NCBI GenBank assembly: GCA_900754605.1
Contig: CAAEDK010000194.1
Span: 1 to 17,584 of the forward strand
Length of the DNA stretch: 17,584 bases
Origin: an uncultured Oscillospiraceae bacterium
GTDB taxonomy: Bacteria; Bacillota_A; Clostridia; Oscillospirales; Oscillospiraceae
Reading direction: 5' to 3'
The notes under the pieces were generated by a model that ran no database searches, had not been told where the DNA came from, and saw only the letters and a program-made list of their open reading frames with translations. The translations under genes were made by a program, and so were the position numbers. Below are positions 6,161 through 13,484 of the stretch, one piece after another. How positions within the stretch are numbered: the first letter of the stretch is position 1; the number at the start of each line of letters is the position of its first letter.

Positions 6161-6571
6161 TTAAATGATAATGCCTTCACAGTGGTCGATCTCGTGCTGA
6201 ATGATTTGGGCTGTCCATCCGGTAAAGGTTTTCAGCCGTTCCTGGAACTTCTCATTTTGCCAGCGTACTTTGATAGACTGCCACCGCCGGACTGGGCGGA
6301 TCCCTGTGAGGGAGAGGCAGCCCTCCTCCGTGTCATAGGGACCGGACTGCTTGACAATCTCCGGGTTAAACATGACCAGATAGTCCCCGTCGTTGTCAAA
6401 AACGATGATCCGCTTGTTTACGCCGATCATGTTGGCCGCCATACCTACACAGCCGGCCTTGTGATAGGTCAGCGTCTCCAGCAAATCGGAGGCGATGGCC
6501 AGATCATCTGGTGAGGCCGGCTCTGCCTTTTGTGCCAGAAAGGCCTCATCTTTACAGATTTCTCGAATCAT
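6161..6571 (-). CDS. def: Peptide deformylase, divergent clostridial type
   Basis: The protein is 136 residues from the ATG at 6571, preceded by TAAGGAGGAG. The longer frame upstream has no ribosome site and crosses the promoter and leader. Peptide deformylase removes the formyl group from the N-terminal Met of new proteins using a metal held by one Cys and two His. Motif 2 EGCLSL (83-88, ligand C85) and motif 3 QHEIDHCEG (125-133, H126, E127, H130) are intact. Motif 1, usually GxGLAAPQ, reads GCVGMAANMIG (40-50), so the usual catalytic Gln is Met. The short length and this motif mark a subgroup I associate with Clostridia. It is the first gene of the minus-strand cluster, and is probably an extra copy rather than the housekeeping enzyme. 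Confidence 0.88.
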   Translation of the reverse strand: MIREICKDEAFLAQKAEPASPDDLAIASDLLETLTYHKAGCVGMAANMIGVNKRIIVFDNDGDYLVMFNPEIVKQSGPYDTEEGCLSLTGIRPVRRWQSIKVRWQNEKFQERLKTFTGWTAQIIQHEIDHCEGIII

Positions 6572-6647
6572 AGTTGGCTCCTCCTTACACGGTGGGCACG
6601 CACCTTCAAGGCCCACACGGATTTCTACCGCCCAGACGGCGTATGGG

Positions 6648-6687
6648 AAAGGTCCCCTCTGCGGGCAGCACCGTAGAGGAGACCTTT
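6648..6687 (-). promoter_or_regulatory. Long hairpin at the 5' end of the deformylase transcript
   Basis: AAAGGTCCCCTCT (6648-6660) pairs with AGAGGAGACCTTT (6675-6687) over 13 positions with one wobble and a 14-base G/C-rich loop. It begins a few bases after the predicted transcription start. About 80 further leader bases include GTGGGC/GCCCAC just before the ribosome site. No T-run follows, so this is not a simple terminator. It could stabilise the mRNA or be part of a regulatory RNA. Confidence 0.45.
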
Positions 6688-6697
6688 CATCTGTTTC

Positions 6698-6726
6698 AGT
6701 ATAGCGCTGCTTTCTAAACTCGTCAA
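6698..6726 (-). promoter_or_regulatory. Promoter of the def-flavodoxin-phosphoesterase cluster
   Basis: On the minus strand TTGACG (6726-6721), a 17-base spacer and TATACT (6703-6698) give a near-consensus promoter about 127 bases upstream of the deformylase start. Confidence 0.8.
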
Positions 6727-6877
6727 CCGAAAAAATCAAGGGGAGTTACAAAGAAACTAGAAGTGAGCGTGCGTGCATCACGTAAGGTCTCAAAATCACA
6801 AATCGGTGGTTGCATTGTGATATGATTTTTACATTGTTGTGAATCAGAGGTGGAAAAGTGATGTATCAGCCTGAAAT

Positions 6878-6894
6878 TTTACACATATTTTACG
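6878..6894 (+). promoter_or_regulatory. Pho-box-like direct repeat upstream of the surface phosphoesterase
   Basis: TTTACA (6878-6883) and TTTACG (6889-6894) are separated by 5 bases, the spacing and sequence style of PhoP binding repeats in Firmicutes. Another TTTACA is at 6828-6833. The pair lies 68 bases upstream of a phosphoesterase start, about 20 bases ahead of a weak GATAGA-like -10. No clear consensus promoter was found in 6740-6931. Confidence 0.35.
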
Positions 6895-6915
6895 GTTTTG
6901 TGGTGGATAGAAGTC

Positions 6916-6932
6916 TTGTACGCTCTGTACAA
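6916..6932 (+). promoter_or_regulatory. Inverted repeat TTGTAC-n5-GTACAA in the 5' leader
   Basis: A perfect 6-bp dyad with a 5-base spacer (GCTCT) lies 30 bases ahead of the phosphoesterase start. It could be an operator or a small mRNA hairpin. Confidence 0.35.
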
Positions 6933-6961
6933 TGAAATCGTTTGAGGGAGGTTTAACGGAT

Positions 6962-9900
6962 ATGAAAAAGAATTTGTTCCAACGATCAACAGCATACCTT
7001 CTATCGTTCACAATGATAATGGGGCTGAACCCGGCCGCTCTGGCAGCAGAAGTTTGTGATGCCTCATCGGATGCAAAAGGGGAGGAGTCCCCGTCCCAAG
7101 AGGTTCTGGATCCCAAAAATGTAGTTGCGGATTGGAAATTTGGAGAGAAGTACACGGAAGGTTCCATTGCTGAGGCCACTCTGGTGATTCAAGACCAGTC
7201 CGGCAATAACAATAACCTGGAAATGCAGACTTATGTGGACAGCCAGTTTACGGATGATGCGCATGCTGCCGAATGGGAGGATTATCTGTACTTCTCTGAG
7301 GACAGTATGACCGGAAGTGATGGCAGCCTGGTATTCAATGGAGATGACGGCACAGCGGGAAAGACAAACCGCACAGGCGCCGACTTCATTACAGCTGATG
7401 ATGCTCCGATCAATCAGGAGACCTTTGAGACCGGTTATACAATGGAGTTCCTTTATTATTTCCCAGATGACTGGACAGCGGCAGATGCCTGGATGGGGCT
7501 GATTGCCAGACAGACGGATGATCCAGACGGGATCAATAGTATGGATGAGCCTCAACTGGGGACCATGTCCGCGGCGATTTCCAACTGCAAAGAAATTCAG
7601 TTTCTGACTTCTCCCGCAGAGGATAATCATGAGATGGACTCTGCTGCATGGTCTGTATCCATGGATGAGGGAGGCGTATGGTACCATATCGCCATTATTT
7701 CTGATGGACAGGAAATCTCTACCTATGTCAATGGCTGCGAGGCCTTCCGGGACTATGCATCTGATGAGATGATCGGTATGTATGCCGATCCTGAGGACGG
7801 CCGTTTTCGTATTGGATCTTCCTGGTGGAAGGAAGGCGGACAGACTTTGGACAAGTTCCTCCAGGGAAGCTTGCAGGAGGTTCGGATCTCCAAGGCTCCA
7901 CTGGACAAGGAACAGTGGCTTGTCCCCAATCCTGAGGATTATGTGGACAGTTTTGGCAGCAATGAGGATTATCAGCTCAAAAATGAGGACAACTACAACA
8001 TCGTCCTCCTACCTGACACTCAGAATACGGTGGAATTCCGGCCTGATGTGATGAATGCTGCCATTGACGGTCTCATCGACAGTGCCGACGCACTGAATGT
8101 GGCCGGTGTCATCCATTTGGGTGATGTGGTGGATAACAATGACAACGACGAGCAGTATGTCCATGCGCGCGAGTCCTTTTACCGTCTACCGGATAGCGGA
8201 GTTAAATTCCTGGTACAGATGGGCAATCACGACGGCGGGGACAGCACCTATAACTATTCTAACAGTTTTTCTGGTAAAAGCCCTGAATGGACCAGTCGCA
8301 CTGACTGGTATCTCACCCAGTCTCCAAACGGCGATGGAAACAGTTCCTATATGCTGCTGCAGGCCGGCAGCTACAATTATCTAATCATCTCCTTATCCTG
8401 TTCTGGCAGCGCATCAGGCACCAACGGCAACACTGGCTGGGACCATAATGATGAGGATTGGCTCCGTTCTGTTTTGGAGAAATATCCCAACTGCCCCACA
8501 ATTGTTACCACTCACGACCTTCAAAACTGTTCTGACACGGAACCAAGTGCTATCAAGCTCAGCAGCCGTGGAAATCAGCTGTGGAACATCGTGAAAGACT
8601 ATGATCAGGTCTTTATGCTGGTGGGCGGACACAGCCACGGTTCCGGTGTGGCAGAACTGACCAATACCAATGGCAAGCAGGTCATCTCCATTCTCACTGA
8701 CTTGCAGTTCGGCTATAACGGGGGAAACGGCTGGTTCCGCTACTTGGAATTTGATGAGAGCGCGGATAAAATATACTACTCCATTTATTCTCCCTATGCT
8801 GCATCTCTGAGTGCGGAGGAGAAAACCTTCTTTGACGTCAACTTCCTTACTGGCAAGGGAAATGAGGGAGAGGTCGCCATTGACTTTGACCAGCGTTTTG
8901 ATGGCATGGCCAACGAAGAGCAGGCACCAGAAGTCCAGAACACAGGTGTGGAAAACGGTTCTGCCAGCCTGGATCTGACTAAGATCGCCGGTTACAGCGC
9001 CGGTCAGTTTGATGTGGACGGCGGTGTCATGGAAATCGTGGCCTATAACAGTGTCAATCACTGTGCCTACGCCGTCAACGGAAAGAGTGGGCGGTTGGCT
9101 GTTATTCCCATGAGTGGACTGAAGGACACTGGCGTGGTGTCTGAGTTGACTGGAAGAAGCATCAATGTAAAGTCTGCGGCAGAGGCAATGAGCAGAGACT
9201 TTACGTATGGGGACATGACCTCCGTGGCTGTCTCGCCCGATGGGAAGGTCTTGGCTGCGGCACTTCAAGCGGAAAGCTGTGCAGATGCCGGTCGAGTGGC
9301 CCTGTTTACCTGTTCCAAAAATGGCACCCTCACCTTGAAAAAAGTGGTGACAGTGGGTGTTCAGCCCGATATGGTAACATTTGCTGATAACAACACAGTT
9401 CTGACTGCCGATGAAGGGGAGCCCCGTGAGGGCTACGGCAGTACCGATCCAAAGGGCTCTGTCAGTGTGGTGGATGTGAAGAATGGAACTGCTGATGTGG
9501 TGTACTTCACTGCCTTTGACAATCAGCGGGAGAATCTGACTGCTGATGGTATTATCCTGAAAAAGGATACCGCCCCCTCTGTGGATCTGGAGCCTGAATA
9601 CATCGCTGTGTCCGGCGGTAAGGCCTATGTGACCCTTCAGGAAGCCAACGCCATTGCAGTGCTTGATATCAAGGCAAAGGAGTTCACCGGTATTTACTCC
9701 GCTGGCTTTGAGGATCATAGTGTTACCCCCGTGGACATTGACAAAAAAGACGAGAAGTACGGGCCCAAGACCTATGGGAGTCTGATGGGCATCCGGATGC
9801 CTGACGGTATTGCAGCCTTTGAGAAAAACGACAAAACCTACCTGTTGACTGCCAACGAGGGCGACAGCCGGGAGTGGGGCGATTACGTCAACGAAGACGA

Positions 9901-11368
9901 GCGCAACTTCGGCAAGGGTAAGACCTCGCCCTCTGGGGCCATCACCACGGAAAACTCCGGACTTACCGGAAAGGTAGTATTCTTCGATCCCACCGATTAT
10001 GATGGCCTGGACAGCACGAAGGACTACCTCTTCGGCGGCCGCTCCTTCAGCCTCTATGAGGTGAGCAGTTCCGGCATCCAGGAGGTCTTTACCAGCGGTG
10101 CCGACTTCGAGCGTATGACAGCCAAGTATCTTCCTGAGTATTTTAACTGTTCCAATGATGATGCGACTCTGGATGACCGCTCCGGCAAGAAGGGCCCTGA
10201 GGCAGAGAGCGTTGCTGTGGGTCAGGTGAAGGACAAGATCTACGCCTTTGTGGCGCTGGAGCGCATCGGCGGAATTATGGTCTACGATGTCACAGATCCC
10301 GGCAATGTATCGTATGTGAACTATATCAATTCCCGTGACTTTGCCACCACGATTCCCGGCTCCGAGGAATACGAGGATGATGAACTGGACAAATGGGTCA
10401 CCGGCGGTGACGTAGCACCAGAGGGCCTGGCATTTGTGTCTGCGGCTGAAAGCCCCACAGGGAAAGACCTGCTGCTGGCAGCTTGTGAGGTATCCGGTAC
10501 ACTTGCGGTTTATGAGATGACGGGGACACAGCCGGAAGGTGAGAGCGGCGGCTCCTCATCTGGTGGTTCCAGCAGCTCCAGCAGCAGTGGCAGCTATACC
10601 GTATCCGTGGACAAAACCGCAGGCGGCAAAGTGATGGCATCTTCCAGCCGTGCAGATAAGGGCGATACAGTGACCGTCACTGTGAAGCCTGATAAGGGTT
10701 ATGAACTGGATCAGCTGACCGTAACCGATCAAAGAGGCAATCATTTGGCGCTGAAGGATATGGGCAGCAGCACATTTACCTTCACCATGCCAAACGCTAA
10801 GGTCACTGTGGAAGCCAGTTTCAAGCGGATCGAGACCGAGCCGGAGGCTCCATCCTTTGCAGATGTGCCAGGAGGTGCCTACTATGCTGATGCGGTAGAC
10901 TGGGCTGTGAAGCAGGGCATTACCTCCGGTACTTCCGCCAGTACCTTCGGCCCGGATGCTTCCTGCACTAGGTCCCAGATGGTGACATTCCTGTGGAGAG
11001 CCAACGGATCTCCTAAAGCCACCGGAACCAATCCGTTCACCGATGTGGACGTCGATGATTATTACTACGATGCAGTTCTGTGGGCTGCTGAGCAGGGGAT
11101 TACCAGTGGTACTTCTTCTACTACTTTTAGCCCTGACGCAGTACTGACCCGCGGCCAGACTGTCACCTTCCTGTGGCGTGCCAGCAAGGCACCAGTGGTC
11201 TCCGGAAGCAGCTTCAGCGATGTTGCTCCTGATGCTTACTACGCTGATGCGGTATCTTGGGCTGTATCCGAGAGCATTACCGCAGGGACTGGAAACAACA
11301 ATTTTAGTCCTGATGCACCTTGTACCCGCGCCCAAATTGTGACCTTTATGTATCGGGATATGCAGTAA
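6962..11368 (+). CDS. Giant S-layer-anchored phosphoesterase (LamG, metallophosphatase, choice-of-anchor I, SLH)
   Basis: The protein is 1468 residues from the ATG at 6962 (GGGAGG 10 bases upstream). A signal peptide ends near ALAA (about residue 27). Residues about 50-320 look like a LamG/concanavalin-type domain (VADWKFGEKYTEG...NNLEM). A calcineurin-like phosphatase follows: LLPDTQ (348-353), HLGDVVDNND (near 384), MGNHDGGD (near 420), TTHDLQ (near 516) and GGHSHG (near 556). About 668-1190 form a choice-of-anchor I/propeller module (GYSAGQFDVDGGVMEIVAYN, LTANEGDSREWGDYV). A Gly/Ser linker, an InlB/Flg-new-type beta repeat (about 1212-1290) and three SLH repeats (from about 1299, 1359 and 1417; FADVPGGAYYADAVDWA and related) complete it. 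SLH repeats bind pyruvylated cell-wall polymer, so the enzyme is displayed outside the cell, probably to release phosphate from phosphodiesters or monoesters. It is transcribed alone. Confidence 0.9.
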   Translation: MKKNLFQRSTAYLLSFTMIMGLNPAALAAEVCDASSDAKGEESPSQEVLDPKNVVADWKFGEKYTEGSIAEATLVIQDQSGNNNNLEMQTYVDSQFTDDAHAAEWEDYLYFSEDSMTGSDGSLVFNGDDGTAGKTNRTGADFITADDAPINQETFETGYTMEFLYYFPDDWTAADAWMGLIARQTDDPDGINSMDEPQLGTMSAAISNCKEIQFLTSPAEDNHEMDSAAWSVSMDEGGVWYHIAIISDGQEISTYVNGCEAFRDYASDEMIGMYADPEDGRFRIGSSWWKEGGQTLDKFLQGSLQEVRISKAPLDKEQWLVPNPEDYVDSFGSNEDYQLKNEDNYNIVLLPDTQNTVEFRPDVMNAAIDGLIDSADALNVAGVIHLGDVVDNNDNDEQYVHARESFYRLPDSGVKFLVQMGNHDGGDSTYNYSNSFSGKSPEWTSRTDWYLTQSPNGDGNSSYMLLQAGSYNYLIISLSCSGSASGTNGNTGWDHNDEDWLRSVLEKYPNCPTIVTTHDLQNCSDTEPSAIKLSSRGNQLWNIVKDYDQVFMLVGGHSHGSGVAELTNTNGKQVISILTDLQFGYNGGNGWFRYLEFDESADKIYYSIYSPYAASLSAEEKTFFDVNFLTGKGNEGEVAIDFDQRFDGMANEEQAPEVQNTGVENGSASLDLTKIAGYSAGQFDVDGGVMEIVAYNSVNHCAYAVNGKSGRLAVIPMSGLKDTGVVSELTGRSINVKSAAEAMSRDFTYGDMTSVAVSPDGKVLAAALQAESCADAGRVALFTCSKNGTLTLKKVVTVGVQPDMVTFADNNTVLTADEGEPREGYGSTDPKGSVSVVDVKNGTADVVYFTAFDNQRENLTADGIILKKDTAPSVDLEPEYIAVSGGKAYVTLQEANAIAVLDIKAKEFTGIYSAGFEDHSVTPVDIDKKDEKYGPKTYGSLMGIRMPDGIAAFEKNDKTYLLTANEGDSREWGDYVNEDERNFGKGKTSPSGAITTENSGLTGKVVFFDPTDYDGLDSTKDYLFGGRSFSLYEVSSSGIQEVFTSGADFERMTAKYLPEYFNCSNDDATLDDRSGKKGPEAESVAVGQVKDKIYAFVALERIGGIMVYDVTDPGNVSYVNYINSRDFATTIPGSEEYEDDELDKWVTGGDVAPEGLAFVSAAESPTGKDLLLAACEVSGTLAVYEMTGTQPEGESGGSSSGGSSSSSSSGSYTVSVDKTAGGKVMASSSRADKGDTVTVTVKPDKGYELDQLTVTDQRGNHLALKDMGSSTFTFTMPNAKVTVEASFKRIETEPEAPSFADVPGGAYYADAVDWAVKQGITSGTSASTFGPDASCTRSQMVTFLWRANGSPKATGTNPFTDVDVDDYYYDAVLWAAEQGITSGTSSTTFSPDAVLTRGQTVTFLWRASKAPVVSGSSFSDVAPDAYYADAVSWAVSESITAGTGNNNFSPDAPCTRAQIVTFMYRDMQ

Positions 11369-11394
11369 AGGGCAATCAAACAAACGCCCCCCAA

Positions 11395-11434
11395 CGGAGA
11401 GCAGACCGGTTATGCCGGTCTGCTCTCCGCTTTT
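11395..11434 (+). terminator. Terminator after the surface phosphoesterase
   Basis: CGGAGAGCAGACCGG (11395-11409) and its exact complement (11415-11429) form a perfect 15-bp stem with a 5-base loop, followed by CTTTT. Confidence 0.9.
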
Positions 11435-11538
11435 GACTGTAGGATTTTATGATGCTTATCAGGGATAAAAGTGTTCGTCGATTTGGTACACGATTGCTCA
11501 ATCTTCCATGCAAAACAGCCGGTTATGTACGAAAGACC

Positions 11539-11579
11539 TTGACAAAAGAACATGATACTGCTATAGTGAACAATGTTCA
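11539..11579 (+). promoter_or_regulatory. TetR gene promoter with operator on the -10 box
   Basis: TTGACA (11539-11544), a 17-base spacer and TATAGT (11562-11567) form a near-consensus promoter. The inverted repeat TGAAC-AAT-GTTCA (11567-11579) starts on the last base of the -10 box. The same operator occurs at 12198-12212 and 16457-16471, so the site most likely gives autoregulation by the TetR protein encoded next. Confidence 0.8.
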
Positions 11580-11598
11580 GGATAGAGGGGGTGAAAAA

Positions 11599-12159
11599 TT
11601 GAATACAGTCATCACCTCTAAAAAGGCGATTTTGGAAACCAGCCGAAAGCTGATCCAAGAAAATGGTTGGGCGGCAATCAGCATCCGAAGTGTTGCACAA
11701 GCCTGTAAGATATCCGTTGGTTCCGTCTATAATTATTTTGACAGCAAATCTGATTTGATTGCCGCAACGGTGGAAAGTGTCTGGTGCGACATCTTCCATA
11801 TCCCTGATGGACGTGCCTCATTCAGTCGGTTTACAGACTGTATTGAATGGGCCTATGAAAGTATGCGGCGTGGAAATGAAAAATACCCAGGTTTCTTTTC
11901 TATGCACTCCATGAGCTTTGTGGGGGAAGATAAGTCCAGTGGTCAGGAACTGATGGCAAAATCGTGGAAACATATCCAAGACGGGTTTTATATGGTTCTG
12001 ATGCGGGATGAAAAGATAGATCAAGGGGTTTTTGATGATGTCTTTACCCCTCAAAAATTTGTGGAGATCATCTGCTCCCTGATCATTTCTTCTTTGCTGC
12101 GGCACGATTATGATTGTTCTGGCATTGTAAGGATGGTAGAACGGATCCTTTATCGGTAA
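11599..12159 (+). CDS. TetR/AcrR family transcriptional regulator
   Basis: The protein is 186 residues from a TTG at 11599, 6-7 bases after GAGGGGGTG. The much longer upstream frame crosses the promoter and is rejected. The N-terminus is the usual TetR helix-turn-helix: AILETSRKLIQENGWAAISIR (10-30, in two runs), then SVAQACKISVGSVYNYFDSKSDL (31-53, in two runs), with recognition helix VGSVYNYF. Residues 60-186 form the helical ligand and dimer domain, which is not assignable to a ligand class. TetR repressors bind palindromes and release DNA when a small molecule binds the C-terminal domain. The operator overlapping its own -10 and two further copies upstream of membrane-protein genes define a small local regulon. 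A terminator follows directly, so the next gene has its own control. Confidence 0.92.
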   Translation: MNTVITSKKAILETSRKLIQENGWAAISIRSVAQACKISVGSVYNYFDSKSDLIAATVESVWCDIFHIPDGRASFSRFTDCIEWAYESMRRGNEKYPGFFSMHSMSFVGEDKSSGQELMAKSWKHIQDGFYMVLMRDEKIDQGVFDDVFTPQKFVEIICSLIISSLLRHDYDCSGIVRMVERILYR

Positions 12160-12161
12160 AG

Positions 12162-12187
12162 AATTCCCGTTCATTCGGGAATTTTTT
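12162..12187 (+). terminator. Terminator after the TetR gene
   Basis: AATTCCCG (12162-12169) pairs with CGGGAATT (12176-12183) around a 6-base loop, followed by TTTT, two bases after the stop codon. Confidence 0.85.
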
Positions 12188-12197
12188 ATACAACAAA

Positions 12198-12212
12198 ATG
12201 AACTTTGTTCAT
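12198..12212 (+). promoter_or_regulatory. TetR operator ATGAAC-TTT-GTTCAT
   Basis: A perfect 6-bp inverted repeat with 3-base spacer lies 27 bases before the membrane-protein start at 12239. The promoter itself is weak: TTATAC (12186-12191), 18 bases, CATAAT (12210-12215) is one option. The operator would cover its spacer and -10. Confidence 0.75.
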
Positions 12213-12238
12213 AATGATCGAGAAAGTGAGGAACATTT

Positions 12239-12916
12239 ATGCAAGCGGTTGTTGAAACTCTGTTTGATGTGGTCTATTTGAGTTCTGTGATTGCCATTGG
12301 CATCATCATGATCTTAAAGTGCAATGGGAACAAAGAGTACCAGTTATTCGGCATCATGGCAGTCGTGCTGGGCAGCGGCGATGCCTTCCACTTGGTTCCA
12401 CGGGCACTGGCGCTCTGTACCACCGGACTTGAGAATTTTACGGTCCCTCTGGGAATGGGTAAATTTATCACATCCATTACCATGACGATTTTTTATATCA
12501 TCCTCTACTATGTGTGGCGGATCCGGTATCAAGTTAAGGGCCGAAATGGGATCACTGCTGCAGTATATATGCTGTCTGCCCTTCGGATCGTGCTTTGTTT
12601 CTTCCCGCAGAACAAATGGCTGAGTGCCAATGCGCCTCTGTCTTGGGGAATTTACCGGAACATCCCCTTTGCGCTTCTTGGGCTGCTGATCATTGTTTTG
12701 TTCTATCGAAGTGCTCGAGAAACAAAAGATACCGATTTCCGAAATATGTGGCTGACTATCGTACTCAGTTTCGGATTCTATATTCCTGTGGTACTCTGGG
12801 CAGATGCCATTCCGATGATCGGAATGCTGATGATCCCCAAGACCTGTGCCTATGTTTGGACGGTTCTGATTGGCTATAAGGCCATGAAGAACCATAACAG
12901 TATAAGAAACCAGTAA
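12239..12916 (+). CDS. Polytopic membrane protein of unknown function, TetR-controlled
   Basis: The protein is 225 residues from the ATG at 12239 (GTGAGG 7 bases upstream). It has about seven predicted membrane helices: VVYLSSVIAIGIIMIL near 11-26, YQLFGIMAVVLGSGDAFHLV near 34-53, ITSITMTIFYIILYYVW near 77-93, and four more to residue 215. A GSGDAFHLVPRA segment (45-56) puts Asp and His at a helix edge and looks like a conserved functional loop, and PRA suggests a turn at the membrane face. I do not recognise the family. The TetR operator at 12198-12212 ties its expression to the neighbouring regulator and to the operon at 16506. It may respond to or move the TetR ligand, but that is inference. 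It converges on the MarR gene across a shared terminator. Confidence 0.85.
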   Translation: MQAVVETLFDVVYLSSVIAIGIIMILKCNGNKEYQLFGIMAVVLGSGDAFHLVPRALALCTTGLENFTVPLGMGKFITSITMTIFYIILYYVWRIRYQVKGRNGITAAVYMLSALRIVLCFFPQNKWLSANAPLSWGIYRNIPFALLGLLIIVLFYRSARETKDTDFRNMWLTIVLSFGFYIPVVLWADAIPMIGMLMIPKTCAYVWTVLIGYKAMKNHNSIRNQ

Positions 12917-12990
12917 AACAGTTGTGTCGATGTGGATGCAGACCGGCAGATGCCTCTTTATTGTGGACTGTACGTTGTTTTAGAAATAAA

Positions 12991-13026
12991 GGAGGAGCGC
13001 AAGGAGATTTCTCCTTGCACTCCTCC
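12991..13026. terminator. Bidirectional terminator between convergent genes
   Basis: GGAGGAG (12991-12997) pairs with CTCCTCC (13020-13026). After a C-A mismatch, GCAAGGAG (12999-13006) pairs with CTCCTTGC (13011-13018) over an ATTT loop. Plus-strand reading is followed by GTTTTA, minus-strand reading by TTTATTTC. It serves the membrane-protein gene and the MarR gene, whose stop is 3 bases away. Confidence 0.85.
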
Positions 13027-13029
13027 GTT

Positions 13030-13473
13030 TTAAGTGAGGGAACTTTTCAGCTTGGGGTTACTCTCCAGGTTGTCAGCCATTGCTTCCGCAGTTTGACAGA
13101 CACGCGCAAAATCCTCTTCTGAAATGCCATCGGCAATACCAGTAATGAATTTAGTTTGTGCTTGTGAGAGTTTGGCTAAAATCGGGGCTGCCTTCGGTAA
13201 AAGGCGCAGATGGACCAATCGATTATCCTCTTGGTCACGGTATCCTTCGACGAAACCAGACTTGCGAAGCGACTCCAAGCTTCTGCTTACCATGCCGGGG
13301 GAGAGGCGGGAGTACTCAATGATATCCCGTGCAGTATCTTTGGGCGCACTGTTGTAAAGGGATAGAATACAAACCATCTCACTCATTTTGATGCCGTCCG
13401 GCTCTACCGCCTGATAGCAGTACTGATAATATGCTTTCTGAATTTTATGAAATGTGCCTACAACATTTTTCAT
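13030..13473 (-). CDS. MarR family transcriptional regulator
   Basis: The protein is 147 residues. It has the MarR winged-helix core: MSEMVCILSLYNSAPKDTA (31-49), recognition region DIIEYSRLSPGMVSRSLESL (50-69), and wing KSGFVEGYRDQEDNRLVHLRL (71-91, in two runs), with the D-x-x-D/N-R tip that contacts the minor groove. N- and C-terminal helices form the dimer arm. It starts 11 bases after the stop of the P-type ATPase gene and has only a weak ribosome site (GAGTTG), so it is translated from the ATPase mRNA. It therefore probably autoregulates the operon through the perfect 26-bp palindrome at 16131-16156. The signal it senses is unknown; metal or Ca2+-related stress is a guess from the ATPase. 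Confidence 0.9.
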   Translation of the reverse strand: MKNVVGTFHKIQKAYYQYCYQAVEPDGIKMSEMVCILSLYNSAPKDTARDIIEYSRLSPGMVSRSLESLRKSGFVEGYRDQEDNRLVHLRLLPKAAPILAKLSQAQTKFITGIADGISEEDFARVCQTAEAMADNLESNPKLKSSLT

Positions 13474-13484
13474 GAATTATCAAC

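Noticed and set aside
5711..6514. 267-codon plus-strand frame across the flavodoxin and deformylase genes
   Set aside because: Antisense to two clearly recognised genes; no independent support.
8414..9718. Long open frame (434 codons) on the minus strand
   Set aside because: It lies wholly inside the surface phosphoesterase gene in antisense. It has no ribosome site and a low-complexity His/Gly/Ile composition typical of a shadow frame.
10556..11383. 275-codon minus-strand frame opposite the SLH region
   Set aside because: Mirror of the repetitive SLH and Gly/Ser coding sequence; no start signal and no recognisable domain.
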